Source: Mangrovibacter yixingensis (lineage in GTDB: Bacteria > Pseudomonadota > Gammaproteobacteria > Enterobacterales > Enterobacteriaceae). Taken from it: 64,000 bases of DNA. Location: the NCBI RefSeq assembly GCF_020523985.1, contig NZ_JAIVKM010000001.1:1922001-1986000 (forward strand), in the 5' to 3' direction. The notes under the pieces were generated by a model. That model ran no database searches and was not told where the DNA came from. It saw nothing but the letters and a program-made list of their open reading frames with translations. The translations under genes and the position numbers were made by a program. Below, in pieces: positions 52,073-60,389 of the stretch. Numbering within the stretch: the stretch's first letter is position 1; every line of letters begins with the position of its first letter.

Positions 52073-52120
52073 AAACCCCCAACACCCATGGCAGTTACCT
52101 GACACGGGTGTTGGGGGTTT
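52073..52120. terminator. 15-bp stem terminator after the DUF1090 gene
   Basis: AAACCCCCAACACCC pairs perfectly with GGGTGTTGGGGGTTT. It lies 16 bases downstream of the minus-strand stop. Confidence 0.8.
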
Positions 52121-52135
52121 ACCAGAAAAGAGAGG

Positions 52136-52540
52136 TTACTTCGCGAGTTCTGCCTGGGCTTCAGCCAGTTCTGCCTGTGCCTCGGCCAGTTTTCGCTGGC
52201 GCTTGTTTATTTTATCTTGCCGTCCGGAAGCCTGTGCTTCCTGTAGCTCATGGGTTCGCACTTGTACTTCGCGTTCTTTTTGCTGTACTTTCGCCTGGCG
52301 TTTTTTCAGCAAGCCCTCGTCTGTACAGTGATCTTTAACACTCTGCAGCGCATTTTCAAGGCCCTTAACCGGCCCGTTATTCCCCTGCGCCCTGGCATGA
52401 ATTAATTGCTGCTCGATTTCGTGTTGCTTCGCGGCACAACCGGTAAGCTGGCTGGTGGCTGCCTGTGCAAGCCCAGGGGCTGCCAGAACAGGGACAACCA
52501 GCATCAATGCGGTTACCCAGCGGGTGGTTTTGTTACTCAT
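52136..52540 (-). CDS. DUF1090 (YqjC-like) periplasmic protein
   Basis: A 134-residue secreted protein. A signal peptide (about 1-27, GLAQAA) is followed by TGCAAKQHEIEQQLIHARAQGN, the DUF1090 signature, with conserved Cys in TGCAAK and KDHCTDE. A long charged coiled coil (about 75-134, Lys/Glu/Gln-rich with tandem AEAQAEL) ends the protein. YqjC belongs to an acid/osmotic-stress group in E. coli; its molecular role is unknown. I start at ATG 52540, matching the signal peptide; twelve further codons upstream are open. Confidence 0.9.
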   Translation of the reverse strand: MSNKTTRWVTALMLVVPVLAAPGLAQAATSQLTGCAAKQHEIEQQLIHARAQGNNGPVKGLENALQSVKDHCTDEGLLKKRQAKVQQKEREVQVRTHELQEAQASGRQDKINKRQRKLAEAQAELAEAQAELAK

Positions 52541-52590
52541 CACAAGCTCCTTATAGGTACTGCTGTTACCGGCCACTCATTGGCAACGGT

Positions 52591-54030
52591 TTACTGATTC
52601 TGTTCAACTGGCTGTTGTTCAACGGCCTGTTTTGCGGGCCTTGGGTATTTCCACAGCCATTTGCCGCTCGCCATACGCCAGTAGAAACAAACCGCCCGCA
52701 CCGCCCAGTCGAAGAACATCCCCAACCAGACACCGACCACGCCAAACCCCAGCACAACGCCCAGCACATAGCCAACCACAACCCTGGCACCCCACATGCT
52801 GAACATAGAAATCCACATCGCATAACGGGCATCACGCGCACCTTTCAGGCCCGCAGGCAGCACCCAGGATGCCGCCCAAACCGGCATAAATAAGGCATTC
52901 AGCCAGAGCAGTATTTTCACCACATCTTTTACATCCTGCTCATGGGTGTAGAACGAGGCCAATAGCCCGGCAAATGGCGCACTACCCCAGGCAATAATGG
53001 TTAGCCCGAGCGTTGCCAGCCAGAACACATGGCGTAACTGGCGTTCTGCCTGCCCTATCTGGCCTTTCCCCAGGCGTTTACCCACAATAATGGTAGAAGC
53101 AGAGCCCAGGGCGTTACCGGGCAGGTTAATAATCCCGGCAATTGAAAACGCAATAAAGTTACCGGCGATAACATCTGTGCCCATCCCAGCGACAAACACC
53201 TGGGTGAGCAACTTGCCGCCATTAAACAGCACGGATTCAATACTGGCCGGGATACCAATCCCCAGCACTTCCACCAGAATGCCGAAATTAAGCGGCTTGA
53301 AGTAGCTTTTCAGGCGAATACGAATAGCCGGGGTGAACCCCACCATCAGCACCCAAATAATGGCGAAGGCACCAATATAACGGGAAATACTCAGCCCCAG
53401 CCCGGCACCAATAAAGCCCAGGCCATGCCAGGAGAAACAACCGTAAATCAGTAAACTACTGATAATAATATTGAGGATATTCATACCGCCATTGATCAAC
53501 AGCGGTATTTTGGTATTGCCTGCCCCACGCAATGCGCCACTGCCTATTAAGGCGATTGCCGCAGCCGGGTAGCTCCAGGCGGTGAGTTGCAAATAGGTAA
53601 GTGCGAGTGCTTTCACCGAGGGCGCCGCTTCACCGGCAATCACATTAATAATGTGCTCGCCCATAAAGTGAATCACCACTGCCATCAACACCGCAATAAG
53701 GGTCATTAACACCAGTGACTGGCGTGCCGCCGCCCGTGCGCGTTTTCGGTCGCGCTTGCCGAGGCTGAAGGCCACCACCACCGTAGTACCGAGATCAACC
53801 GCAGCAAAAAACGCCAGAATAACCATGTTAAAGCTGTCTGCCAGGCCCACGCCTGCCATGGCTTCTTTACCCAGCCAACTGACCAGGAATGTGCTCAGCA
53901 CACCCATCATCAGTACACAGGTGTTTTCAATCAAAATGGGGATAGCAAGCGGCGTAACTTCCCGCCAAAACAAAACGCGATAACTCTTACGATTACGGTA
54001 CCAGTGTGTCGCCACCACGCGCTGGTGCAT
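52591..54030 (-). CDS. yeeO: MATE-family flavin/dipeptide exporter YeeO
   Basis: A protein of about 480 residues with twelve membrane helices, strongly similar to E. coli YeeO along its length: RKSYRVLFWREVTPLAIPI, FLVSWLGKEAMAGVGLADSFNMV, IGSGALRGAGNTKIPLLIN and WRMASGKWLWKYPRP. YeeO exports FMN/FAD and dipeptides. I set the start at the ATG at 54030, where similarity to the core begins. A longer frame reaches 54171, and E. coli YeeO also has an N-terminal extension, so the true start is open. It lies beside tRNA-Asn as in E. coli, a core-genome anchor. Confidence 0.92.
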   Translation of the reverse strand: MHQRVVATHWYRNRKSYRVLFWREVTPLAIPILIENTCVLMMGVLSTFLVSWLGKEAMAGVGLADSFNMVILAFFAAVDLGTTVVVAFSLGKRDRKRARAAARQSLVLMTLIAVLMAVVIHFMGEHIINVIAGEAAPSVKALALTYLQLTAWSYPAAAIALIGSGALRGAGNTKIPLLINGGMNILNIIISSLLIYGCFSWHGLGFIGAGLGLSISRYIGAFAIIWVLMVGFTPAIRIRLKSYFKPLNFGILVEVLGIGIPASIESVLFNGGKLLTQVFVAGMGTDVIAGNFIAFSIAGIINLPGNALGSASTIIVGKRLGKGQIGQAERQLRHVFWLATLGLTIIAWGSAPFAGLLASFYTHEQDVKDVVKILLWLNALFMPVWAASWVLPAGLKGARDARYAMWISMFSMWGARVVVGYVLGVVLGFGVVGVWLGMFFDWAVRAVCFYWRMASGKWLWKYPRPAKQAVEQQPVEQNQ

Positions 54031-54238
54031 TGCGGAAAGTACTTTCAAATTGGACTCACAAACAGAATGTTGAAACCCAGTTTTAAATGATGAGGGAGTA
54101 TTCGTATTCCTGCAAAGGATTTTCGGCGTTATTTGTCTGATAATCCAGCGAGCTGCTGAGATAATCGCCACTTGGCGTGGATTTGGCGATTTAGGTTTGA
54201 CAATTGTTTTTTCGCCGCTATGATTGCCTCCACACGAT

Positions 54239-54314
54239 TCCTCTGTAGTTCAGTCGGTAGAACGGCGGACTGTTAATCCGTATGTCACTGGTTCGAGTCC
54301 AGTCAGAGGAGCCA
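54239..54314 (+). tRNA. tRNA-Asn (GTT)
   Basis: A 76-nt tRNA that I recognise as identical to E. coli tRNA-Asn. The acceptor is TCCTCTG/CAGAGGA, the anticodon GTT is at 54272-54274, the T loop GGTTCGAGTCC is present, and the CCA end is encoded. A terminator follows directly. tRNA-Asn genes often serve as integration sites, but I find no duplicated 3' end in this window. Confidence 0.97.
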
Positions 54315-54322
54315 AATTTAAG

Positions 54323-54347
54323 AAGCCTGCTTACGAGCAGGCTTTTT
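54323..54347 (+). terminator. Terminator of tRNA-Asn
   Basis: AAGCCTGC pairs with GCAGGCTT, followed by TTTTTGC-type T-run. Confidence 0.85.
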
Positions 54348-54554
54348 GCTTTTGTGGGGTTTGGTGAGGACGGCTGTACGTTGCGTTTCACCCCACAATT
54401 TATCTTCTGACAAGTGCCCGGCAGTAGCTCCTGCGTGCCAGCCCACAGATTTCCTTCAGGAAAATGGATTCACTTCAGTTCCCAGTGGCCCGTCAACTTC
54501 ATCTTAAATAAGTCTATAATTCGCCTTTTAACATATTGCATGGAAGGAATTGCG

Positions 54555-54965
54555 ATGAGTACGGTTGAAGAATTAAAGGTAAAGTACCCGGATGCGAATG
54601 CGTGGCAAATTGGTGACAGCCCAGAGCTGGCTAATGAACTTGCTAACCTGGTGCTAAGAGGGATTAAAACTGCCTCTTGCGGCTCATTGTCGGCTTTTCA
54701 GCAAGAAGAGCCTGCGCCCAGAATAGGAAGTTATAACATTATTCTCAATGGCGAAGACGTTCCAGTATGCGTTATCCGGCTGCTTTCATTGAGACTGGTG
54801 CGTTTTTGTGATGTTACTGAAGAGTTTGCCAGGAAAGAAGGCGAAGGTGATTTAAGCCTTGAATACTGGCGGAAAGAACATCAGCGTTTTTTTATCCGCG
54901 AAGGTTCTTACTCCGATGATATGGAGCTGGTTGCAGAAGAATTCGAGGTGGTTGAAGTTCTTTGA
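54555..54965 (+). CDS. ASCH-domain protein
   Basis: A 136-residue cytoplasmic protein. AWQIGDSPELANELANLVLRGIKTASCGSL is the start of the ASCH fold, a PUA-like beta barrel, with the GxKTAT-type loop (GIKTASC). LVRFCDVTEEFARKEGEGD and the YWRKEHQRFF helix complete it. ASCH proteins bind RNA or modified nucleosides; the E. coli relative YqfB hydrolyses N4-acetylcytidine. GGAAGG precedes the ATG; the frame upstream of it has no support. It is a single gene after tRNA-Asn. Confidence 0.9.
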   Translation: MSTVEELKVKYPDANAWQIGDSPELANELANLVLRGIKTASCGSLSAFQQEEPAPRIGSYNIILNGEDVPVCVIRLLSLRLVRFCDVTEEFARKEGEGDLSLEYWRKEHQRFFIREGSYSDDMELVAEEFEVVEVL

Positions 54966-55018
54966 TTTAAGAAATAATGGGCCGCACATTAGCCTTGCAT
55001 GTATTTATCACGCCAATA

Positions 55019-55333
55019 TTACAATTCCTGCAAAGACAAAATAACTGCACCGGTAATCTCGCGTATACGCGGTTCATTACGGCGGTAATAAGTCCATTTA
55101 CCCACTTTGCTGGCCTCAAGCAGACCCGCATCAAAAAGGCTTTTCAGACACAATGAAGTTGCGGGCTGTGATAAGCCCGCCTTGTCCTGGATGAGACTGG
55201 CACAGACGCCATACTGTTCGAAGGGGAAAAGCTGGGAATAATCAGCAAATGCTTCTTCAGGGTTTTTTAGCCACTTTAGCACAGCAACCCGTGTGGGGTT
55301 GGCCAGTAACTTAATGGCATTTTCCGGTGACAT
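55019..55333 (-). CDS. ArsR-family regulator paired with an ene-reductase
   Basis: A 104-residue winged-helix repressor: AIKLLANPTRVAVLKWLKNPEEAF opens it, the recognition helix is LSQPATSLCLKSLFDAGLL, and the wing is WTYYRRNE. Two Cys (in YGVCASL and TSLCLKS) lie near the DNA-reading helix. There is no classical ELCVCDL metal site, so it may sense electrophiles rather than metals (inference). It follows the old-yellow-enzyme gene by 15 bases on the same strand. A palindrome at the shared promoter is the likely operator. Confidence 0.9.
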   Translation of the reverse strand: MSPENAIKLLANPTRVAVLKWLKNPEEAFADYSQLFPFEQYGVCASLIQDKAGLSQPATSLCLKSLFDAGLLEASKVGKWTYYRRNEPRIREITGAVILSLQEL

Positions 55334-55348
55334 GCCGCCTCACAAACA

Positions 55349-56467
55349 TCAGGAAGAATAAACAGGGTAATCAGTATACCCTTTCTCAGTACCGCCATAC
55401 AGAGTGGATTGATCTGCACTATTTAATGGGTAACCTTCATTAATCCGTGCAGGTAAGTCCGGGTTAGCGATAAAGGTGCGCCCAAACCCAAACAAATCTC
55501 CCCAGCCTTTTTCCAGAATGAGTTCGGCTTTTTGCTGCGTATAACGACCAGAATACATAATCGGAGAATGAAAAGTTTCACGTAGTGCAGCACGGAAACT
55601 TTCCGGCATATCCGGACTATTATCCCAGTCCGCTTCGGCTATCGACAGATAACCCACTTCAAGCTCATTCAGAACTTCTGCGGCACGGATGTAAGTGGCA
55701 TGAGGATCACTTTCAACCAACCCCAAATAAACCCTCTCTTCATCTGTACTCGAAAATAAGGGGGCAAAACGCACGCCAACACGATGGCTACCGAACACCG
55801 AACTGACTGCTTCAGTCACTTCACGCAGGAAACGCAATCGGTTATCAAGTGAGCCGCCGTATTCATCAGTACGGAAATTAGTATGTTCAGAGATAAACTG
55901 GTTAATGAGATACCCGTTGGCAGAGTGAAGTTCTACACCGTCAAAACCAGCTTTTTTGGCATTTTCCGCTGCGATGCGGTAAAGCTCTACAATCTCTTTC
56001 ACTTCCCGGATAGTCAGTTCGCGTGGCTCGCTGGGAGCAGTAAGCATACCGGTGCCTGGTCCGGTTTGAATAAAGACTCTTACACCTGTAGCAGTAACAG
56101 CAGAAGGGGCAACAGGTGGCTGCATATTAGGCTGAAGCGCATTGTGCGATACGCGCCCAACATGCCAAAGCTGGCAAAAAATGGTACCGCCTTCCTGATG
56201 AACGGCATCAACCACTTTTTTCCAGCCAGCAATCTGCGCTTCGCTGTGGATACCCGGAGTCCAGGCGTACCCCTGTCCCCGCGGTTCAATCTGCGTACCT
56301 TCGGTAATCATGAAACCAGCACTGGCCCGCTGACGATAGTATTCCACCATCATATCGCCAGGGATGTTTCCCGGCTGTTCGCTACGACAACGGGTTAACG
56401 GTGGCAGGGCAATGCGGTTGCGTAACTGAAAGCCACCAAGGGCTAAAGGGCTAAAAAGTGATGACAT
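55349..56467 (-). CDS. Old yellow enzyme family ene-reductase (NemA-like)
   Basis: A 372-residue FMN-dependent TIM-barrel enzyme. LFSPLALGGFQLRNRIALPPLTRCRS is the canonical opening, FCQLWHVGRVSH follows, and the substrate-binding pair is in VELHSANGYLINQFI (HxxN, matching the His/Asn of NemA). The RTDEYGGSLDNRLRFLREV block is invariant in the family, and the FMN phosphate site is FGFGRTFIANPDL. It reduces activated alkenes, nitro compounds and N-ethylmaleimide with NADPH. AAGGA lies eight bases before the ATG at 56467. It forms an operon with the ArsR gene. Confidence 0.94.
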   Translation of the reverse strand: MSSLFSPLALGGFQLRNRIALPPLTRCRSEQPGNIPGDMMVEYYRQRASAGFMITEGTQIEPRGQGYAWTPGIHSEAQIAGWKKVVDAVHQEGGTIFCQLWHVGRVSHNALQPNMQPPVAPSAVTATGVRVFIQTGPGTGMLTAPSEPRELTIREVKEIVELYRIAAENAKKAGFDGVELHSANGYLINQFISEHTNFRTDEYGGSLDNRLRFLREVTEAVSSVFGSHRVGVRFAPLFSSTDEERVYLGLVESDPHATYIRAAEVLNELEVGYLSIAEADWDNSPDMPESFRAALRETFHSPIMYSGRYTQQKAELILEKGWGDLFGFGRTFIANPDLPARINEGYPLNSADQSTLYGGTEKGYTDYPVYSS

Positions 56468-56503
56468 AATTAACATCCTTTGATGCGATAAAGTGGCGTC
56501 ATT

Positions 56504-56523
56504 ATATTTAAAGATTTAAATAT
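56504..56523. promoter_or_regulatory. ArsR-type operator before the ene-reductase gene
   Basis: ATATTTAAA-GA-TTTAAATAT is a perfect inverted repeat 37-56 bases upstream of the start codon, a typical size and place for an ArsR-family operator. Confidence 0.6.
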
Positions 56524-56956
56524 GTAAATGCATTTTTGTAATTTTGCCTGCACTGTATCCCCTTCGTCTGGTTCAAAAAATATTTCATACAGAGGCCAAA
56601 ATGCCGTGAATATCGGCAAATGTGTGTACATCTCCCGCATAACCAGTACATGTACTGCTCTTTACAGACTCATAGCAGTTAGCGATCCACCAGCGAGCGA
56701 TACATTTCCACCTATCGGGTTAAAAACAGGTAACCCACGTTATCTACAACCTTACGTAACAGTCCACAGTGTCTGGATATACACCTCATTCATGTACTGC
56801 AAGCCAGTCACGCAATTCGTCATACCTTCTTTATCTCTCGCACCAGATTGTTGCTTTACCCAGACTCGCATGTAATCATTTATTGAGAATTTATTTAATA
56901 AAACATTCTCAATATGAGAATACAGATGTGATATGCCAGAGCTATAAGGAGATAAA
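56524..56956. promoter_or_regulatory. Non-coding region before the YbfB-type MFS gene, with inverted repeats
   Basis: No gene; a 115-codon plus frame here has no coding character. TTGAGAAT (56883-56890) and ATTCTCAA (56905-56912) are perfect inverted copies. ATGAGAATACAGA (56914-56926) is identical, in inverted orientation, to 59202-59214 beside the lysR start. These may be sites for that LysR protein. Confidence 0.5.
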
Positions 56957-58135
56957 ATGATTTCTGTGTTGCGTTACCGACCGGAAACGAAAGCATTTTT
57001 GCTTTCTGTAGCCGCGTGTGTGGTTCTTATTATAGGGATGGGGTATGGGCGGTTTGCCTTCACCGGCATTCTTCCTGTCATGTTGCATGAGCATCTGCTC
57101 AGCCTGACGGAGGCAAATCTGGCCGCTTCTGCCAATTATGCTGGTTATCTCGCCGGAGCATTGATGCTGGCTAAAGCACGCCCGGCTGATGCCAGAAATC
57201 TGTGTGCAGGGTCTGTACTGGCCTCACTTGCCTGCCTTGTCGCCCTTGCCTGGTTGCAATTTCCCCCTGGCATTATTTTGGTCAGAGGCCTGGCTGGCAT
57301 ATTCAGTGCCATAAGCCTGGTATCTGCCTCTCTGTGGTTATTGCAGCATATGAAGCACGCCCACGGTGCTCCACTTATGTATGCTGGTGTTGGGTTGGGG
57401 ATCTTTATTTCTGCAGAATGCATAGCGTTGGGTAAATCAATGGCTTTATCAAGCCAGGCAATATGGAGCGTCTGTGCGGTGAGTGCCGGGCTTCTTTACG
57501 CAATAATTTTCCGGCTTCTTAATAGCCCCCCTGATACGCTGATTGACTACCATAAACCTGATCATTCAACAGTGAGCACGGAAGGGCGAACGCGTTCAGC
57601 AGCCATGAAATTACTGGCAGTCTATGGCCTGGCCGGTTTTGGCTATATTATAACCGCTACTTATCTTCCGTTATTCCTCACAGGCTCACTTGCGGGTATC
57701 GATCCTGTTCATGTATGGGCTATCTTTGGCCTTGCTGCCGTCCCGTCATGTTTTGTCTGGCACCGAATAGTGCTGAGTTATGGCTATCGCCGGAGTCTGA
57801 TGCTGAATTTGTTTATTCAATCGGCTGGCGTACTGTTGCCGGTCTTCAGTCATGGACTGATATTCTGCCTGGCCAGTGCATTGCTGGTTGGGTTTACTTT
57901 TATGGGCACCGTAACTATAGCCATGCCCAGGGCTAAGTATCTGGCTGATGTGGTGAACTTTAACATGATTGCCGCCATGACTGCTTTGTATGGTATCGGG
58001 CAGATAGCTGGACCATTGATTGCTGGAGAACTCTATGCTGTTACCCGTTCGTTTAACCCATCACTGATTACGGCAGCCATCTCCCTGCTTGTTGCCGGTT
58101 TTATTGTGGCGTTTGACGTGGGCCAAAGTCGTTAA
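56957..58135 (+). CDS. YbfB/YjiJ-family MFS transporter
   Basis: A 392-residue inner-membrane carrier with twelve helices. IGMGYGRFAFTGILPVMLHEHLLSLTEANLAASANYAGYLAGAL is the signature of the YbfB/YjiJ group (GYGRFAY, ANYxGYLxGAL). The C-terminal half has MPRAKYLADVVNFNMIAAMTALYGIGQIAGP. Substrates of the group are unknown; some are tied to drug or aromatic export. GGAG precedes the ATG. It converges with the LysR gene at 58314, and the two promoters share a 13-bp sequence, so LysR control is likely. Confidence 0.92.
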   Translation: MISVLRYRPETKAFLLSVAACVVLIIGMGYGRFAFTGILPVMLHEHLLSLTEANLAASANYAGYLAGALMLAKARPADARNLCAGSVLASLACLVALAWLQFPPGIILVRGLAGIFSAISLVSASLWLLQHMKHAHGAPLMYAGVGLGIFISAECIALGKSMALSSQAIWSVCAVSAGLLYAIIFRLLNSPPDTLIDYHKPDHSTVSTEGRTRSAAMKLLAVYGLAGFGYIITATYLPLFLTGSLAGIDPVHVWAIFGLAAVPSCFVWHRIVLSYGYRRSLMLNLFIQSAGVLLPVFSHGLIFCLASALLVGFTFMGTVTIAMPRAKYLADVVNFNMIAAMTALYGIGQIAGPLIAGELYAVTRSFNPSLITAAISLLVAGFIVAFDVGQSR

Positions 58136-58313
58136 GCTGCAGACCAGAAATTATGATGAATACACAGAGAAGCATGAATATCAGTCAATTAGAGAATTTA
58201 ACCTGCAGGCATGTCACCCAATATATGACGAACCTTATTCTCTGCCAGGCTACGGCAAACCTTAAGTAATAAAGAAAGAATACATGAGTGAGTCCCGCCT
58301 GCCGGGATTCATA

Positions 58314-59201
58314 TTATGCTGTTAAATTGGTGGTGTTCTTTAATACAGAAAGCAGCTTGTCCATAGCTGGTGAACTGAAGTCTCTGCGCCAGATAAACTG
58401 AGTTGTTGCTGTACCAGCATCCAGAACAGTAAGCCCATCAGGCAACTGTAACAGGCTCAGAACACTCTCAGGAAGCAAACACATGGAGGCTCCTGATGCA
58501 ACGCAGGCAAGCATGGCATGATAAGAGTTAACCTCCTGGATCAGAATGTTTTCTCCCTTTCCTGGTATCTGGCTCAATAAACCGACCGTCATCTCACGGT
58601 AGGTACAGCCTTTGGCAAACGTGGCCAAATGCCCCTCTGTTATGTCCTCAATCTTTTTTACCTTGCCCATTGTTGCTGGCAGGACAAGCAACAGTTTTTC
58701 CAGATAAAGCGGATGGAAATCGAGACTCTCAGGGCAGACCACCGCTGAGCTTTCGCCTTTTGGCAACGCGACAAGCGCACAATCCAGTTCTGAACAGATA
58801 ACCTTCTCCATCAGTTGCCTGGTAGGGTTTGTGCTGAGCGTAAGCTTTACTCCGGGGCAAGACTGGCTGAAGGCGGCAAGAGGAGCGGCAAGCCGGCTCG
58901 CAACGGTGGATTCCATAGCCCCCAGCGCCAGAATCCCATTAGGGGTCACTGGGTGAAGGCTCTGACGCGCCTCTTCTGCAAGGCTGAGAATTCTTTTTGA
59001 ATAGGCCAGGAATGTTTTGCCCTGAGGGGAAAGTCTTAATTTTTTGCTTTCCCGTATAAACAACTGCACATCCAGTTCTTCCTCAAGCTGCTGGATCCTG
59101 GTTGTCACATTGGATTGCACCCGGCCAAGGCGTCTGGCTGCTTTGACCACACTCAGCTCTTCTGCAACAATTTGGAAAATCTCCAGAGAGGTATGATTCA
59201 T
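58314..59201 (-). CDS. LysR-family regulator
   Basis: A 295-residue activator/repressor. The winged HTH is LEIFQIVAEELSVVKAARRLGRVQSNVTTRIQQLEEELDVQLF (about 5-47), and the effector domain is about 90-290 with GAMESTVASRLAAPLAAF. A small Cys-containing segment (EGHLATFAKGCTYREMT) lies in the ligand cleft region. It belongs to the group around GltR/PtxR-like regulators. It probably controls the convergent MFS gene. A TetR-type palindrome lies 28 bases upstream of its start, which suggests that a second regulator controls it. Confidence 0.92.
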   Translation of the reverse strand: MNHTSLEIFQIVAEELSVVKAARRLGRVQSNVTTRIQQLEEELDVQLFIRESKKLRLSPQGKTFLAYSKRILSLAEEARQSLHPVTPNGILALGAMESTVASRLAAPLAAFSQSCPGVKLTLSTNPTRQLMEKVICSELDCALVALPKGESSAVVCPESLDFHPLYLEKLLLVLPATMGKVKKIEDITEGHLATFAKGCTYREMTVGLLSQIPGKGENILIQEVNSYHAMLACVASGASMCLLPESVLSLLQLPDGLTVLDAGTATTQFIWRRDFSSPAMDKLLSVLKNTTNLTA

Positions 59202-59228
59202 TCTGTATTCTCATTTTAGAAACGATAC

Positions 59229-59242
59229 AGACCAATTGGTCT
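59229..59242. promoter_or_regulatory. 14-bp palindrome resembling a NemR/TetR-family operator
   Basis: AGACCAATTGGTCT is perfectly self-complementary and keeps the AGACC-N4-GGTCT pattern of the E. coli NemR box. It lies 28 bases upstream of the lysR start. No TetR gene is in the window. Confidence 0.55.
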
Positions 59243-59293
59243 CTGACGAAGATTTTATGCTCTCCCTGTCTATGACTTCAAGCAGGTAATAAA

Positions 59294-59470
59294 ATGAATA
59301 ACATTCAGTGCGACGGCAACATCTTCCACTCTATTATTCAGGTAATCATCACGGTATTTTCATTCCTGACGTGGCTTCAGCAGCCAGAAAAGTCGGATTC
59401 AAACTGCCCCGGTAGATATGCCATATTCAACAATAACCAAATGGCAGTTTACGGCATAAGAGGAAATTGA
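59294..59470 (+). CDS. Possible 58-residue membrane peptide
   Basis: An ATG with AGG seven bases upstream opens a frame with a hydrophobic stretch (FHSIIQVIITVFSFLTWL, about 11-28) and a polar tail with a Cys. It lies between divergent/convergent operons in otherwise gene-free DNA (59202-59506) and ends just before a terminator. No homology that I recognise; it may be chance. Confidence 0.2.
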   Translation: MNNIQCDGNIFHSIIQVIITVFSFLTWLQQPEKSDSNCPGRYAIFNNNQMAVYGIRGN

Positions 59471-59471
59471 T

Positions 59472-59492
59472 GGCGCGGTACGCCACCGCGCC
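59472..59492 (-). terminator. Hairpin ending the gal-type operon
   Basis: GGCGCGGT (59472-59479) pairs with ACCGCGCC (59485-59492), 14 bases downstream of the last gene's stop. The following T-tract on the minus strand is weak. Confidence 0.6.
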
Positions 59493-59506
59493 TGAAAAGG
59501 TGTATG

Positions 59507-60376
59507 TTATTCGAGCCTGCCCAACGCAGCCTGCCAGTTAAAAGGTTCTAATTCGCTGTAACTGATACTATGTTCGGCCATTCTGGCCGGTAGTGCAGAC
59601 TGCGCCTGCTGTGTTGCGTGGCTCATTACCGCGCTCACACCTGCATCTTGTAACGTTTTCACTACTTCGCCCATTTCTTCAGCACGCCTGACACCATGCT
59701 CAGCAACACGGCTTATGAGATAGTGCGGTAACGCATCATCCCAGCCAAGGGATGGAAAACTAGCGTGCAGTGAGGCCAAAACAGCGTCTTCTACGCCATA
59801 TTTCCGTGCAGCACTCAGGCATTCAGTAGTTAGCGCTTCAAGGCCTTTGATCATTACGCTACGGCACATCTTGATAGCCGAGACATCACCAATATTTTCG
59901 CTGGCTGCACGGGCATTGCAGCCCAATGAACACAGCGTTTGCACCACAGCCTGCGCTACTGTGCCGCCAACCAGCAGCGGCGTATGCAGGCGTTTGGGGG
60001 GAACCGGTGCCATGACCGCAACATCCAGGTATTCACCCTCACCTGCGGATATCGCTTTTGCGGCCGCTCGCTTTGTTTCGGGGGACACCGAGTTAAAATC
60101 AAGGAACACCTGGCGTTGGTGCAGTAACAGAGCCGCCTGCCCGGCCACCTCCAGCGCATTCGAGGCGGTTACCAGAGAAAGTACAAGATGCGCGCCTTCC
60201 AGTGCCTCTGCCAGCGAACCCGCTGGGCGCACGCCAGACTGTATGGCCCGCTCGCGCAAAGCATCCCCTTGCGGGCCTGTGAATTTTTTGTCCCAAACAG
60301 TAATATCAGCCTTGCCCGCCAGATCAGTGGCATAAATTTGCCCGGCCTCGCCAAAGCCGACAATCGCAATCTGCAT
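59507..60376 (-). CDS. 6-phosphogluconate-dehydrogenase-like oxidoreductase with DUF1932 domain
   Basis: A 289-residue NAD(P)-binding protein. The N-terminal IAIVGFGEAGQIYATDLAG is the GxGxxG Rossmann motif of the beta-hydroxyacid dehydrogenase group, and the VLSLVTASNALEVA segment follows. The helical C-terminal DUF1932 domain includes SAIKMCRSVMIKGLEALTTE with the catalytic-type Lys. It is the last gene of the gal-type operon, 13 bases after galD, with AGGAG before its ATG. Genes of this class often accompany 4,5-cleavage pathways, where it might oxidise a hydroxy-acid intermediate; its exact reaction is not established. Confidence 0.9.
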   Translation of the reverse strand: MQIAIVGFGEAGQIYATDLAGKADITVWDKKFTGPQGDALRERAIQSGVRPAGSLAEALEGAHLVLSLVTASNALEVAGQAALLLHQRQVFLDFNSVSPETKRAAAKAISAGEGEYLDVAVMAPVPPKRLHTPLLVGGTVAQAVVQTLCSLGCNARAASENIGDVSAIKMCRSVMIKGLEALTTECLSAARKYGVEDAVLASLHASFPSLGWDDALPHYLISRVAEHGVRRAEEMGEVVKTLQDAGVSAVMSHATQQAQSALPARMAEHSISYSELEPFNWQAALGRLE

Positions 60377-60389
60377 TTTTATCTCCTAT

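Noticed and set aside
54239..54314. tRNA-Asn as an integration site with a nearby island
   Set aside because: No duplicated tRNA 3' end and no integrase appear in the window; flanking genes look like core or ordinary accessory genes.
58152..58270. 38-codon frame between the convergent MFS and lysR genes
   Set aside because: No ribosome site and no coding character; the region is a short convergent gap.
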